Shown here piece after piece: positions 9,113-19,000 of a stretch of 64,000 bases of DNA. The DNA is from Segatella copri (GTDB taxonomy: Bacteria > Bacteroidota > Bacteroidia > Bacteroidales > Bacteroidaceae). A model generated the notes under the pieces. The model ran no database searches, had not been told where the DNA came from, and was given only the letters and a program-made list of their open reading frames with translations. Positions within the stretch are counted from its first letter, which is position 1, and each line of letters starts with the position of its first letter. A program made the translations under genes and the position numbers. Location: contig NZ_NMPZ01000009.1 of the NCBI RefSeq assembly GCF_002224675.1, positions 1-64,000 of the forward strand. Reading direction: 5' to 3'.

Positions 9113-11410
9113 ATGAAGAAAAAGATATTATTGCCATTTCTGTGCATAGCAACTATGCCTGCCATGGCTCAACACATCACTGGAAAAATTATCAATGAGC
9201 AGGGCGAAGCCTTGCCTTATGCGAATGTATTCTTGCTTAACCAGCAGGACTCCACATTTATAAAAGGCACTGTAAGCGACGAGAATGGTGCATTCTCACT
9301 GAATGGATACCAAAATGGCGATATTCTCAAAGTATCTACCATGGGATATAAGACAAACTATCTTATTTGCCATAATGAATCTATTGGTAATATCACCCTG
9401 CAGGATGACGCCAAGCTGTTAGGTGAAGTCGTTGTGAAGGGACATCGCAACTACGTGAAGTCTAACAATATGGGATTAACCGTCTCTATGATAGGTAACC
9501 CTTTGTCTAAGTTGGGTTCTGCCTTGGATGCCATCAAGCAGATGCCATTAATTGATGGCATAGGCAATAATATTTCGGTATTGGGCAAAGGAACTCCAGA
9601 GATTTACATCAACCAGCGAAAGGTAAGAGACAATTCTGAACTGCAACAACTCTCCTCTCAGAATATCGAAAGAGTAGAAATCATCACCAATCCTGGAGCT
9701 AAATATGAGGCAGATGTGAAGTCGGTCATTATCATCCATACCAAAAAGCAGGATACAGGATGGGCAGGCTTAGCAAAAGCCGGTGCTACACTTTCTGATG
9801 TTTCATACGGGAGAACGGGCCTGGACTTGTCTTGGACTGGCAGCAATAGACTTGGAGTGTATGCCGGAGCCAATTATGCCGGGGACGGAGAAAAGCAAAC
9901 AGGCTACTATCTGGAAAAGTTTGGCAATAATGAGTATGAAACAAAAACAAATACTACCTATAAGAATCGTGCGCATAAGTTAAACGCCAATATAGGTGCT
10001 AGTTACGACTTTGGAGCCAATTCTCTGGGCATCCGTTATGAATTTAGCAGAAAACCTAAGGGAAAATACTCTTCAACAAATGACATCCAGACAAATGTAG
10101 AGCCAGAGAATGCACAGCTTGAGTCAACGAGTGAACAGTCAAAGCAAAATACACGCCATTATCTCAACTCTTATGCTATATTGAAATTCGGTGAAAAGAA
10201 GAACTATCAGTTGGCGGCAGATGTGGACTATCTTTACAACTACTCCAATGAACTCTCTGATGTCAACGAGCAAGGTGAGAACTATGCGAATCATATTGGT
10301 ACAGTAAGTCATAGCAACAATCACCTGGTAGCGGGCAAGGCTAATTTCACTGCTTCATGGAAGGCTGTAACTCTAGACTTAGGCACCCAATATTCGTATA
10401 CCAAGACTCGCCAATCTTTTGTGGGAAGCACCTCTCATGACGAGGCTCTCTTTGATGCTTCTCATGATGAGGAACGCCAGCATCTGACAGCAGGATACAT
10501 TACGGCAAATTGGCAGCTTAGCCCTTCATGGAGCGCAAGAACAGAACTGCGTGTAGAGAACACCGACTTTGCTTATATACTTAATGGTGAGAAGGTTGCT
10601 GAACAATCTAAGAGTTTTACGGATTGGCTTCCATACGTAAGCATTGATTATCAGAACGACAATCTGAGTTTGGGATTATCTTACAGCTCTTCAGTTGACC
10701 GTCCTAGCTATAGTATGCTGAGCAATACTTATTCTTATGCCTCGCATACATCATGGATGCTTGGAAATCCTTTGCTGAAATCATCACTAGAAAGAGAGCT
10801 AAGTTTGGATGTGAGTTATCTTAAGATGAGCTTGAGCCTCTCTTATGTACATAGCATGAGAGAACTTGCCACAACTTATTCATATATGGAAAACAAGAAG
10901 GTAAATATCATCAAAAATGTAAACTTACCTAGCTATGATTATTTTCAGATGGTGGCAGGGCAAAGATTGGACATAGGCATCTGGCATCCTACGCTATACG
11001 GTGTGCTGAGATTGCAGAAGTTGGAATATGGTAATCCCGAAAAGTCATACAACAAGCCGTTGTTTAATATGACTATGCGCAACCGCTTTGACTTACCTTG
11101 GGGAATCTATGCTTATTTCGATGGAATATGGGTTAGCAAAGGATATTCTGCCACTAACTATACCAAGGGATATGTTCTCCTTGACATGGGACTTAACAAG
11201 AGCTTGGGCAATTGGGCATTTACCATCTACTGGAATGATTGCTTCAAGCTTTGGCGTCAAAAGAACTTGATTGAGACCAATGGAGTGTCTTTCTATCAAA
11301 ACCTCAAGGGCGGTGTTCACAATGTATCTCTCAATGTAACATATTCTTTCAACAAGAAGAAGAGTTATCGAGGCAAGGGCGCAGCTCGGGAGGAAATAAA
11401 CCGATTGTAA
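9113..11410 (+). CDS. TonB-dependent receptor, outer membrane beta-barrel family
   Basis: Outer-membrane protein of about 765 residues. From the ATG at 9113 it begins MKKKILLPFLCIATMPAMAQ, a clean signal peptide; an upstream in-frame ATG at 9077 would add 12 residues that spoil it. A carboxypeptidase-regulatory-like domain follows (ITGKIINEQGEALPYANV), then a plug-like region (LSKLGSALDAIKQMPLIDG) with the repetitive N-terminal block of this family, and a long beta-barrel with alternating aromatic strands ending ISLNVTYSF-like near the C-terminus. It is divergent from a two-component pair and probably under its control. The substrate is unknown; no SusD partner is adjacent. Confidence 0.88.
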   Translation: MKKKILLPFLCIATMPAMAQHITGKIINEQGEALPYANVFLLNQQDSTFIKGTVSDENGAFSLNGYQNGDILKVSTMGYKTNYLICHNESIGNITLQDDAKLLGEVVVKGHRNYVKSNNMGLTVSMIGNPLSKLGSALDAIKQMPLIDGIGNNISVLGKGTPEIYINQRKVRDNSELQQLSSQNIERVEIITNPGAKYEADVKSVIIIHTKKQDTGWAGLAKAGATLSDVSYGRTGLDLSWTGSNRLGVYAGANYAGDGEKQTGYYLEKFGNNEYETKTNTTYKNRAHKLNANIGASYDFGANSLGIRYEFSRKPKGKYSSTNDIQTNVEPENAQLESTSEQSKQNTRHYLNSYAILKFGEKKNYQLAADVDYLYNYSNELSDVNEQGENYANHIGTVSHSNNHLVAGKANFTASWKAVTLDLGTQYSYTKTRQSFVGSTSHDEALFDASHDEERQHLTAGYITANWQLSPSWSARTELRVENTDFAYILNGEKVAEQSKSFTDWLPYVSIDYQNDNLSLGLSYSSSVDRPSYSMLSNTYSYASHTSWMLGNPLLKSSLERELSLDVSYLKMSLSLSYVHSMRELATTYSYMENKKVNIIKNVNLPSYDYFQMVAGQRLDIGIWHPTLYGVLRLQKLEYGNPEKSYNKPLFNMTMRNRFDLPWGIYAYFDGIWVSKGYSATNYTKGYVLLDMGLNKSLGNWAFTIYWNDCFKLWRQKNLIETNGVSFYQNLKGGVHNVSLNVTYSFNKKKSYRGKGAAREEINRL

Positions 11411-11442
11411 AACAGAAATCAGTTGGAGCTGGGAAGCTAAGC

Positions 11443-11484
11443 AAAAAGCCGCCAGGATATTCTCACACGATATCCTAGCGGCTT
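11443..11484. terminator. Terminator hairpin (copy B)
   Basis: Inverted repeat with the same 35-nt core as 6765-6799. On the plus strand it lacks a T-run after the stem; on the minus strand it is followed by TTTTT, so it may work better in that direction. It follows the receptor gene by 33 nt. Confidence 0.75.
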
Positions 11485-11509
11485 ACAGGAAAATTCAAAT
11501 CCTTAATAA

Positions 11510-11606
11510 CACTAAAGATTTTGGTAAAACGACATATTTTCACTAAAAAGATTTTGGTAAAACGACATATTTTCGCCAAAAAGATTTTGGTAAAACATAT
11601 TTTTTA
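11510..11606 (+). repeat. Three tandem 33-bp operator-like repeats before AAA/DUF4143 gene 1
   Basis: Units start at 11510, 11541 and 11574 and share AAAGATTTTGGTAAAACGAC followed by ATATTTT; the third lacks CGA. The TTTTGG core recurs at 11519, 11552 and 11585, exactly 33 bp apart. Each core is nearly self-complementary (TTTTGG/TAAAA). The third unit contains the -33 promoter box of the gene. Confidence 0.9.
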
Positions 11607-11616
11607 TGTAACTTTG
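11586..11616 (+). promoter_or_regulatory. Promoter of AAA/DUF4143 gene 1
   Basis: TTTG at 11586-11589 and TAACTTTG at 11609-11616 match both Bacteroidota boxes with the ideal 19-nt spacing. The -33 box is part of repeat unit 3, so a protein on the repeats would block it. The start codon is about 20 nt downstream. Confidence 0.75.
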
Positions 11617-11637
11617 CACCCATAAGACATTGAAAAT

Positions 11638-12975
11638 ATGGAGAATATGATATTTAAGAGAAAAATATATAGCCAAATGGCTAAATGGAAGGAAATTTCC
11701 AAGGGAAGTACAGCCCTCCTTGTAGAGGGTGCTCGCCGTATTGGAAAGTCAACTATCGTAGAAGAATTTGCCAAGAATGAATACGAATCATACATTTTGA
11801 TAGATTTCAATGAGGCTTCCAAGGAAGTGAAAGCACTCTTTGATGATCTTATGAATATAGATTTCATTTTTCTTTTCCTGCAGAATGCTTACAATAAAAC
11901 ATTGCATGAGCGAAAGTCGGTTATCATCTTCGATGAGGTACAACAATGTCCGAAAGCCCGACAAGCCATCAAGTATTTGGTAAAAGACGGTAGATATGAC
12001 TATATAGAGACTGGCTCACTTATCAGCATACATAAGAGCACTAAGGACATTAGTATCCCTAGCGAAGAACATCGTATCGAGATGTTTCCGATGGATTACG
12101 AAGAGTTCAGATGGGCCATGGGGGACACGGCTAGCGTGCCTCTGCTGCGTCAAGTTTTCGATAAGAAAATATCTCTAGGCGAGGGAGTCAACAGATTGAA
12201 GATGAGAGAACTACGCCTATATATGTTGGTAGGAGGAATGCCACAAGCTGTCAATGTTTATCTTAACACTAACAATCTACAGCAAGTAGATACCGTTAAG
12301 CGACAGATTCTCCAACTATATGCTGATGATTTCAGAAAGATAGACCCATCGGGCAAAATATCCAAACTATTCATGTCTATCCCAGCCCAATTGAGCAAGA
12401 ACCAGCTCCGCTATCAGCCTACTTCTGCTGTAGGAAGAATGGCAGCTGAGAAAATAGATGAGTTGATACTCAACTTAGAAGACAGCAAGACGGTTAACAT
12501 TGCGTACCACACGGATGATCCGAATGTAGGTATGCCACTGACAGCCAACATCAACAAGTACAAACTGTACATAGGCGATACGGGACTATTCGTAACTTTG
12601 GCTTTCTGGGACAAGGATTATACGGAGAACATCATCTACCAGAAACTGTTGAGCGACAAGCTATCCACCAATATGGGATACGTATTTGAGAATCTGGTTG
12701 CCCAAATGCTGAGAGCCTCAGGCAACAGACTCTTTTACTATACTTTTCCAAAGGATGCCACGCATTCTTACGAAATCGACTTCTTGTTGTCACGCGGCAA
12801 TAAGTTGTGCCCAGTAGAGGTCAAGTCGTCTGGTTACAAAACGCATGCCTCGCTTGATGCTTTCTGTCAAAAATTCTCCGACAGGATAGTACATCCATAC
12901 TTGGTTTACACCAAAGATCTACAGAAAGATGGGCAAACACTCTTGATTCCGATTTACATGACCCCATTCTTATAA
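11638..12975 (+). CDS. AAA ATPase with DUF4143 / PD-(D/E)XK-like C-terminus (COG1373 type), copy 1
   Basis: A 445-residue ATPase of unknown biological role. Walker A is GARRIGKS (31-38) and Walker B VIIFDE with D99/E100, close to the N-terminus as in AAA_14 proteins. The middle includes VGGMPQAV near 193. The C-terminal DUF4143 region carries a nuclease-like triad: D381 in EIDFLL and E394-x-K396 in VEVKSS, the pattern of PD-(D/E)XK folds. Whether it cuts DNA is not known. It is monocistronic with three operator-like repeats overlapping its promoter. The paralogue at 23212 has the same architecture. Stand-alone genes of this family are common in Bacteroidota and have no accepted function that I know of. 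Confidence 0.9.
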   Translation: MENMIFKRKIYSQMAKWKEISKGSTALLVEGARRIGKSTIVEEFAKNEYESYILIDFNEASKEVKALFDDLMNIDFIFLFLQNAYNKTLHERKSVIIFDEVQQCPKARQAIKYLVKDGRYDYIETGSLISIHKSTKDISIPSEEHRIEMFPMDYEEFRWAMGDTASVPLLRQVFDKKISLGEGVNRLKMRELRLYMLVGGMPQAVNVYLNTNNLQQVDTVKRQILQLYADDFRKIDPSGKISKLFMSIPAQLSKNQLRYQPTSAVGRMAAEKIDELILNLEDSKTVNIAYHTDDPNVGMPLTANINKYKLYIGDTGLFVTLAFWDKDYTENIIYQKLLSDKLSTNMGYVFENLVAQMLRASGNRLFYYTFPKDATHSYEIDFLLSRGNKLCPVEVKSSGYKTHASLDAFCQKFSDRIVHPYLVYTKDLQKDGQTLLIPIYMTPFL

Positions 12976-12985
12976 AGTAAGAATG

Positions 12986-13022
12986 CGCTGGGAGCGCAGG
13001 TTTGTTACCTACCCTCCCAGCG
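12986..13022. terminator. Hairpin between convergent genes
   Basis: CGCTGGGAG (12986-12994) pairs with CTCCCAGCG (13014-13022). It sits between the convergent ends of the AAA gene and sprA and may serve both, although no long T-run follows directly on either strand. Confidence 0.55.
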
Positions 13023-13056
13023 ACAACCTTGCAAAACACAATGTCTTTTTTTATTG

Positions 13057-13064
13057 TACCTTTG
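13057..13064 (+). promoter_or_regulatory. Orphan -7 box pointing into the 3' end of sprA
   Basis: TACCTTTG followed by CACC is a full match to the -7 consensus on the plus strand, but no plus-strand gene follows; it faces the antisense of sprA. It may be the remnant of a lost gene's promoter or drive an antisense RNA. No -33 TTTG at the right distance. Confidence 0.35.
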
Positions 13065-13089
13065 CACCGCAGTTGGGCGATAAAAAACA

Positions 13090-16000
13090 TCATCTCGTCA
13101 GCGAGAACTTGATGCTCAGACCGAAATCCTGCGTGGTCGTCGGATAACTGCTGCTCGACAAGAGCGGGGTATTGGTCTGGCGATCATAGTAGAAACTCAT
13201 GGTGAGCATCTTGCTCAAGGTATAATCAGCCGTGAAGCTCAGCTTCAGGGCATTGTTGCCGCTACTGGCGCTGCTTGTCATCGTGGCTATATCACGGACG
13301 ATGGCTGCCTGCTTGCGGAAACTGAAGTCGAGACGCAGGTTCAGGTCGTGATTAGGACCGTAGTTCTGGGTCTGATTCTTGCCCTTGCTTCCGTTTCTGC
13401 TGTTCTGCTGGGCACTCGTTCTTCCCTTCACCTTGTGTGCCTTTGGAGCACCGAAGAGATTGAAGTTGTTGATGCGATAGCCCATACCTACCACCCAGTC
13501 TTTGCTCAGCGCCTCGTTCACCTGTACACTCGTCATACTGAGGTTCAGCACTCGGGTCTGGCGATACTCACCCTTGATAGTCATATTGTTGTTCAGCGTA
13601 ACATCCATACCGAGCAATGGCGAAAATGCCTCGTTGATGCTCACCTGAGAAACATTGAACATGCTGCTAGGCGATGGATTGCCCGTAGAGGCATCCGTCA
13701 CGAAGCCCAGACCATTCATATACTCCTGATAGGTACTGTAGCTGCTATAGCTGCCCACGGCAAAGATGCTCTTGTAGGCGTGGTTGATGTTCACACTCTT
13801 GAAATGCTCACGGAACCAAGGCAACTTGCCCAAGCCGCTATAGCGGACGGTCCAGTTTGGCAAGAGTCGGCTCAATGCCGGGAAAATGGAGAGCGAACTG
13901 CCGCCCATCGAGGTATAGGCATTGAGGAATGCAGGAATCATCACATCACCACTATACGGATTAACCGGTGTGCGGGAAGCATCATACTTGCCTCCACCCA
14001 AGGTAGAACCCACAGGATATACCGTTCCGGCATACTGCGACTCCACCCGCTGGCGGAAACCATCGAGCGAGTTGACAAACTTCTCGAAAGTCCTGCTGCG
14101 ATAACCACTGTTGGCATTTCCGATGCCCTCGAAAGCCGAACTCAGCGAGATGGTAGTCATCTGGAAAGTTCCGCTCTGGGTGGTCGGTGTACCTTCATAC
14201 ATATATTGTATGCTCTTCTGCGTGGTCATGGTGCGGGTGGCAGAAAGATCTATCTTGAAATCCCTGACAGGTTCCAGGGTGGCACGCAGCTGCAGATTCT
14301 CGGTCTTGCTGGTAGTAGCCGGCGTAGCAATCGAGTCGTTGCAGAGCAGCCAGTCGTTGTCTCTTGCCTTTCCGATATAGCTGTCATCCACCAGTCCGAA
14401 GGCGAAATCCAGTCCCGGCGCCATCGTTCCCACTTTCTTCTGTCCGAAGGCATCCCCCACATGAGGAGTAAAGCCCGGCAGAAGCATCTGATAGTTGTTG
14501 CGGTAGGTGAAGCTCACCTTGCGCAGCATCATTGCCAGTCGGGCTACCGTCTGGGCTGTCCGATACCATCTTTCGTTATCGAGCGGCTCTTTCGGCATCA
14601 CCGTAATCTTCAGCTTCATCATGCTATCCACCTTCGACTTGATACGAATCTGGTTGTTATCCACCTTTTTATATTTCAGATGATACACCTTTCCATCCTC
14701 CGTCTTAGCAGAAATGATGAGTCGCTTGCTGTTCTTGCCATGTCTGATGAGCAGGGTAGTATCCGGCAGGAGGGTGATTTCCTTCTCGAAAGCCTTCCTG
14801 TTTTTCGGAAGCGCCTTTGCCAGATCTACCTGATTCTTCTGCATATCGTTCTTCTGCTGGGCATTCTTCTGCAAAGCCTGCTTCCGCCTGGCTTCCTTCT
14901 CCTTCTTCTTCCTCTCTATCTCACTCCTGCTTATCGAGCGGTTGAATCGGTCATTCGCCTTCTTGAGGAATGGGATGTGGTTGTAGAGGCGCACCAGGTC
15001 GAAGCTTCCGTTAATCGTCAGCTCGCGCTGGGTGTTGATGGTGTTGCCATACGAGTTGCCGTTCTCATCCTCCGTACCTCGCTCCCAAGTATAGTTGGCG
15101 TTGTAGGAGGCATCGGTATTCACCCAGTCGAAGACAGGCAGCAGATGGATAGGCAACTTATAGGATGCCGTGAAGTTCTGACTGTAGTCGAGCGGCGTAC
15201 CCCAGCTCTTCACACTCTGCCATACCGAACTCCGATACACCGAATCCTTCCAGGCATGATACTGGTCGGCATAGAGATCGGCATTCACATCCGGATAAGG
15301 CACATCTACCTGTGCATGGGTGGCACTCTGGAAGTTCATGTGCAGGTTCTTGGTCAGATCCCAGCGCAGAGAGAACTCGCGGTTCCAGAGGAACTGGTCG
15401 CTCACGGTGAGCGGCAGCTGCGAATTGAGCGTACTCTCCATATCGCGTTCCTGCAGCTCATAGGTCTCGTGCGTCATCTCCGTATTGAAGGCTATGTTCT
15501 GAGGCAACCAGTTTAATCCGAATCGCTTCAGAATGTCGAGCCACTTGCTCTTGTTCTTCCACTTCTTGAAAGGTTCCCACGCCTTATAGACCGGTGTCCA
15601 GGAATAATCCAGGGCTCCGCGCCAGTTGTCCCGATTCTCGAAGACCGTGGTCTCACCCGTGGTATGCTGATGGGCATGACTGTAGGTAAACGAGAAGTTG
15701 GCTGGATCGTAAGGCATCGGATGACGACGGGTGGCGATACCTACCCGGGCATTGGATACCGAGAAGTTGGTCTGGGTGACTTTGGTCACGGCGATGTTCT
15801 CGATAGAGTCCCGCTCAGCCTTCGAACCGGCGGCATCCAGCGCATCCTTCAGTTCCATATCCGTATCCAGCGGATTGTATTTCGGAGAGGTCTTCTCCTT
15901 CGTCACACTATAATATAAAGGTATGCTTACCTTCGCCTTGTCGGGGAAGAACTTACCCATCTCCAACGAGGTGGTCACGCTATAGGCACCATAATTATCG

Positions 16001-19000
16001 GTGCTGCGGCTAGCCACGCCGTCTTCCAGACCGCCGAAGCCTTCGCTCATATAGCGTCCGGTGGCATTCACGCTACCCAGATCGGAGAGCTGCACGTTCA
16101 GATTGGCATTGGCAGCCCATCCTCCCTTGTTGTTATGCTCCAGAAGCCGGAGCTCGTTGACCCAGACTTCTCCGCTCTTCACCTCATCCGAATTGTTTCT
16201 CACACCTATCATCAGCGTCTTTACCTCTCCCAGGCTCGGATTGCCCACAATGGTGATCCGGTTGCCCGGATGTTCAGCATCCATCATCACATAAGGTGCC
16301 ATATAGGAAGCCATACCAGCAGCCTTCGCCTTGTTGCGCTCCTTCTTGAGACTGGTAAATACACTCAGGTTTACATTGAGCATATTCTCCTCCGGCCAGA
16401 CCAGCTTTCTGTCGGCAGAACTGTTGCGGTTATAATTGTTGCGAGGTTCGGTCAGCTTGAGCGGAATCTCATACTCATAGTAATTGTTCTTATAGTCGCT
16501 GCCCAGACGGATGAAGACCGCCAGCTGGTCGTTCTTCAGATTGGTGGCGTTCTGCTCCAGGGCATTGGCATGGGCAAACATCTGTATGCGCTTGTACTGG
16601 CGGAGATCGAGGGTAGAGTTCTTATATACCGCCTTTGCCTCGCCATGGGTCAGATCCTTCACCACCATACTCAGCGCCTGCTCGTTTGCCTCGACAAGCT
16701 GTGGCTGCGATGGGTCCTGTTCACGGCTGATACCCGGAGGAAGCACATAGTTGACCGGTGTCTTCTCGGCATTTTCCTCAAGACTGACTGCACTCGCCTC
16801 CAAGGTTCCGCCACTGGCTGCACCCAACGGCTGGTCGTAGGTACGCCACTTGCTGTGCACCAGGTCGAGCGTACCGAAACGGAGCACGATAGGCTTCTTG
16901 AAGTTGGTGAGGAACATTCGCATGAAGCGGATGCTGGAGAAATCGTTGATGTTTCCCTGGCGCTTCTCAAACTCATCCACAGGAATGCGGAACTGATACC
17001 AGGTAACCGTGGATTTCGTGTTGTCTCGCCAAGTCTGGGTGTATTCCCGCTTATCCACGATGAAGTTGCTGCCCACCACGAGATCTTCCGGACGGATGCT
17101 GACGTGATACTGGAAATACTTCTCGTATTCGTTCAGCGTATAGTCCTGGTTGATGTCCTCCACATCCGGTGTAGATTTATAGGAGGTATCATAACTCTCG
17201 GTACGGCTTTCGCTGTCAGGCGAATTGCCTTGAGGGTTGTTAATGTACTTATATCGTTGAAGGATGGGCGCACGCATCTCATCCCAGTCAGATCCTCTGA
17301 AATAGTGATAGTTATCCCGGGCTGGGTCGGCAAAGATACTGTCGAACACCGCCTGGTTCACCTTTCCCTGTATCTGGTCGAGATAGGCACTCTTGTAGAA
17401 TTCCTGCTCTTCGGCATCGGTCAGACCATTGAATCCCACATCCTGCAGGGCACGGCTTCCGCTGGTGGTGGCAAATGCGTATGTCACGGTGCTCTGCGTA
17501 GGAATCTTACCCCACTGCGTATAGGTGAAGCTGTTGCTGCCATCCACCGGCATTCCGCTCTCATAAAACTTCTTGCCATCACGCAGGATATCCTCGCTCA
17601 CCTCGCCCAGGTTGATGTAGAAGTCGCCACCATAGTCGGCTGCATCCGATTGCTCTCGGGAATAGATGAACGGATCGAGCATCCAGAACTCGATATACTC
17701 CACGTTTGCCTGCTCGAAATCGTTGGTATCCAGCTTGCGCATCATTCCACCCCAGTTGCGGGACGGATTGGCAAGGGTACCATCCGACTGCAGATCGGAT
17801 ACATTGAAGTTGTAAGGTCCCGGCTCCGATGGATAGTAAGCCAGATTGAGAACACTCAGGGTGCTGGTGGCTCCCTGATAGGTGCTCTGCTGGCGCAGAG
17901 GGAAAAGCTCCTTTACATACACCTCTCTCACGTAGTGGTTGCTCAACTGCTTGAGGTCGCTCTTGATATGGCCCGGAGTGAGCGAACTTCCCCGTCGGGT
18001 GAAAAGCGGATCGATGGTGTACCAGGCAAGGCGGGAACGATGGTAACCGCTGGTCAACCCCGTCTTGTCATTGTAATCATCCTTGAAGTTGAGCGACGGC
18101 ACACTGGAGATAACCCACGAAGTAGGAGTCATCACGTCGATGGTTCCCTTGGTATTCTCGAAGTCATCAATATACGAAGCATTGTCCTGCACTCCTCCTG
18201 CCTCGCCCGCCAGAAGCTGGGCAAACTCACTCTTGAAGGAGATGTAGGAAGGTTGGGTGAGATGCAGGAACGGTATCTTGTCGAGCATATTGGTAAGCCA
18301 TTGGCTCTCCTTCTTCCAGTTCAGGTTGATGCCCCAGAGCGTATTCTTCAGCGGTTCGCTGCCCATCGCCACCTTGTTGGTGAGCGCCTGTTCCGAGAGA
18401 TGCTGCAAGGTTCCGCTGATCTGGAAATTTTTGGAGAATTCATACTCCCAGTTGAATCCTACCATCGTCTTTCTCATCTGTCCGTAATCGGTATTGCTCT
18501 CCAGGGAGACGTTGACCGCCGTACCGGCATCGATGATGCTCTGATTGAGGATGGTCACCTCGCCGGCATTGTAATCCACCGAGTAGTCGGTACCCTCCTT
18601 CAGGGTAACGCCACCTGCCGTCACCACCACCGAACCCTGCGGCACATTGTAGGCATCGAGGGAGATGACATTGGCTGCCGAACCCTTGAACTGTCCCACA
18701 ATGAGATACTTATTCTTTTCGGCTATCTGCCTGGCGATGGTCTTCGTACTGTCATAGAGTTCGGTGAAGGCATACTTCTCAGCCTGCTCCTCAGACACGC
18801 CCTTCTTCACGAGATAATCCTGCATATAACTGCCGAACGGTTCCACCTTCGGCATGAACACGCGACCATTCGATACGGTATAGCCCTCTACATAATCGAA
18901 GTAGCCATTGCTGCGCGCCTTGTTGTTGTTATCGAGTCGGTCGGCACCCAGCACACGGATGATAGGCTGGTTCTTCACCTGCGTTTCCGGAATATAGTTG

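Noticed and set aside
13348..15516. A 722-codon antisense frame over the sprA 3' half
   Set aside because: Same reason: shadow of sprA codon use, no family signal, no ribosome site.
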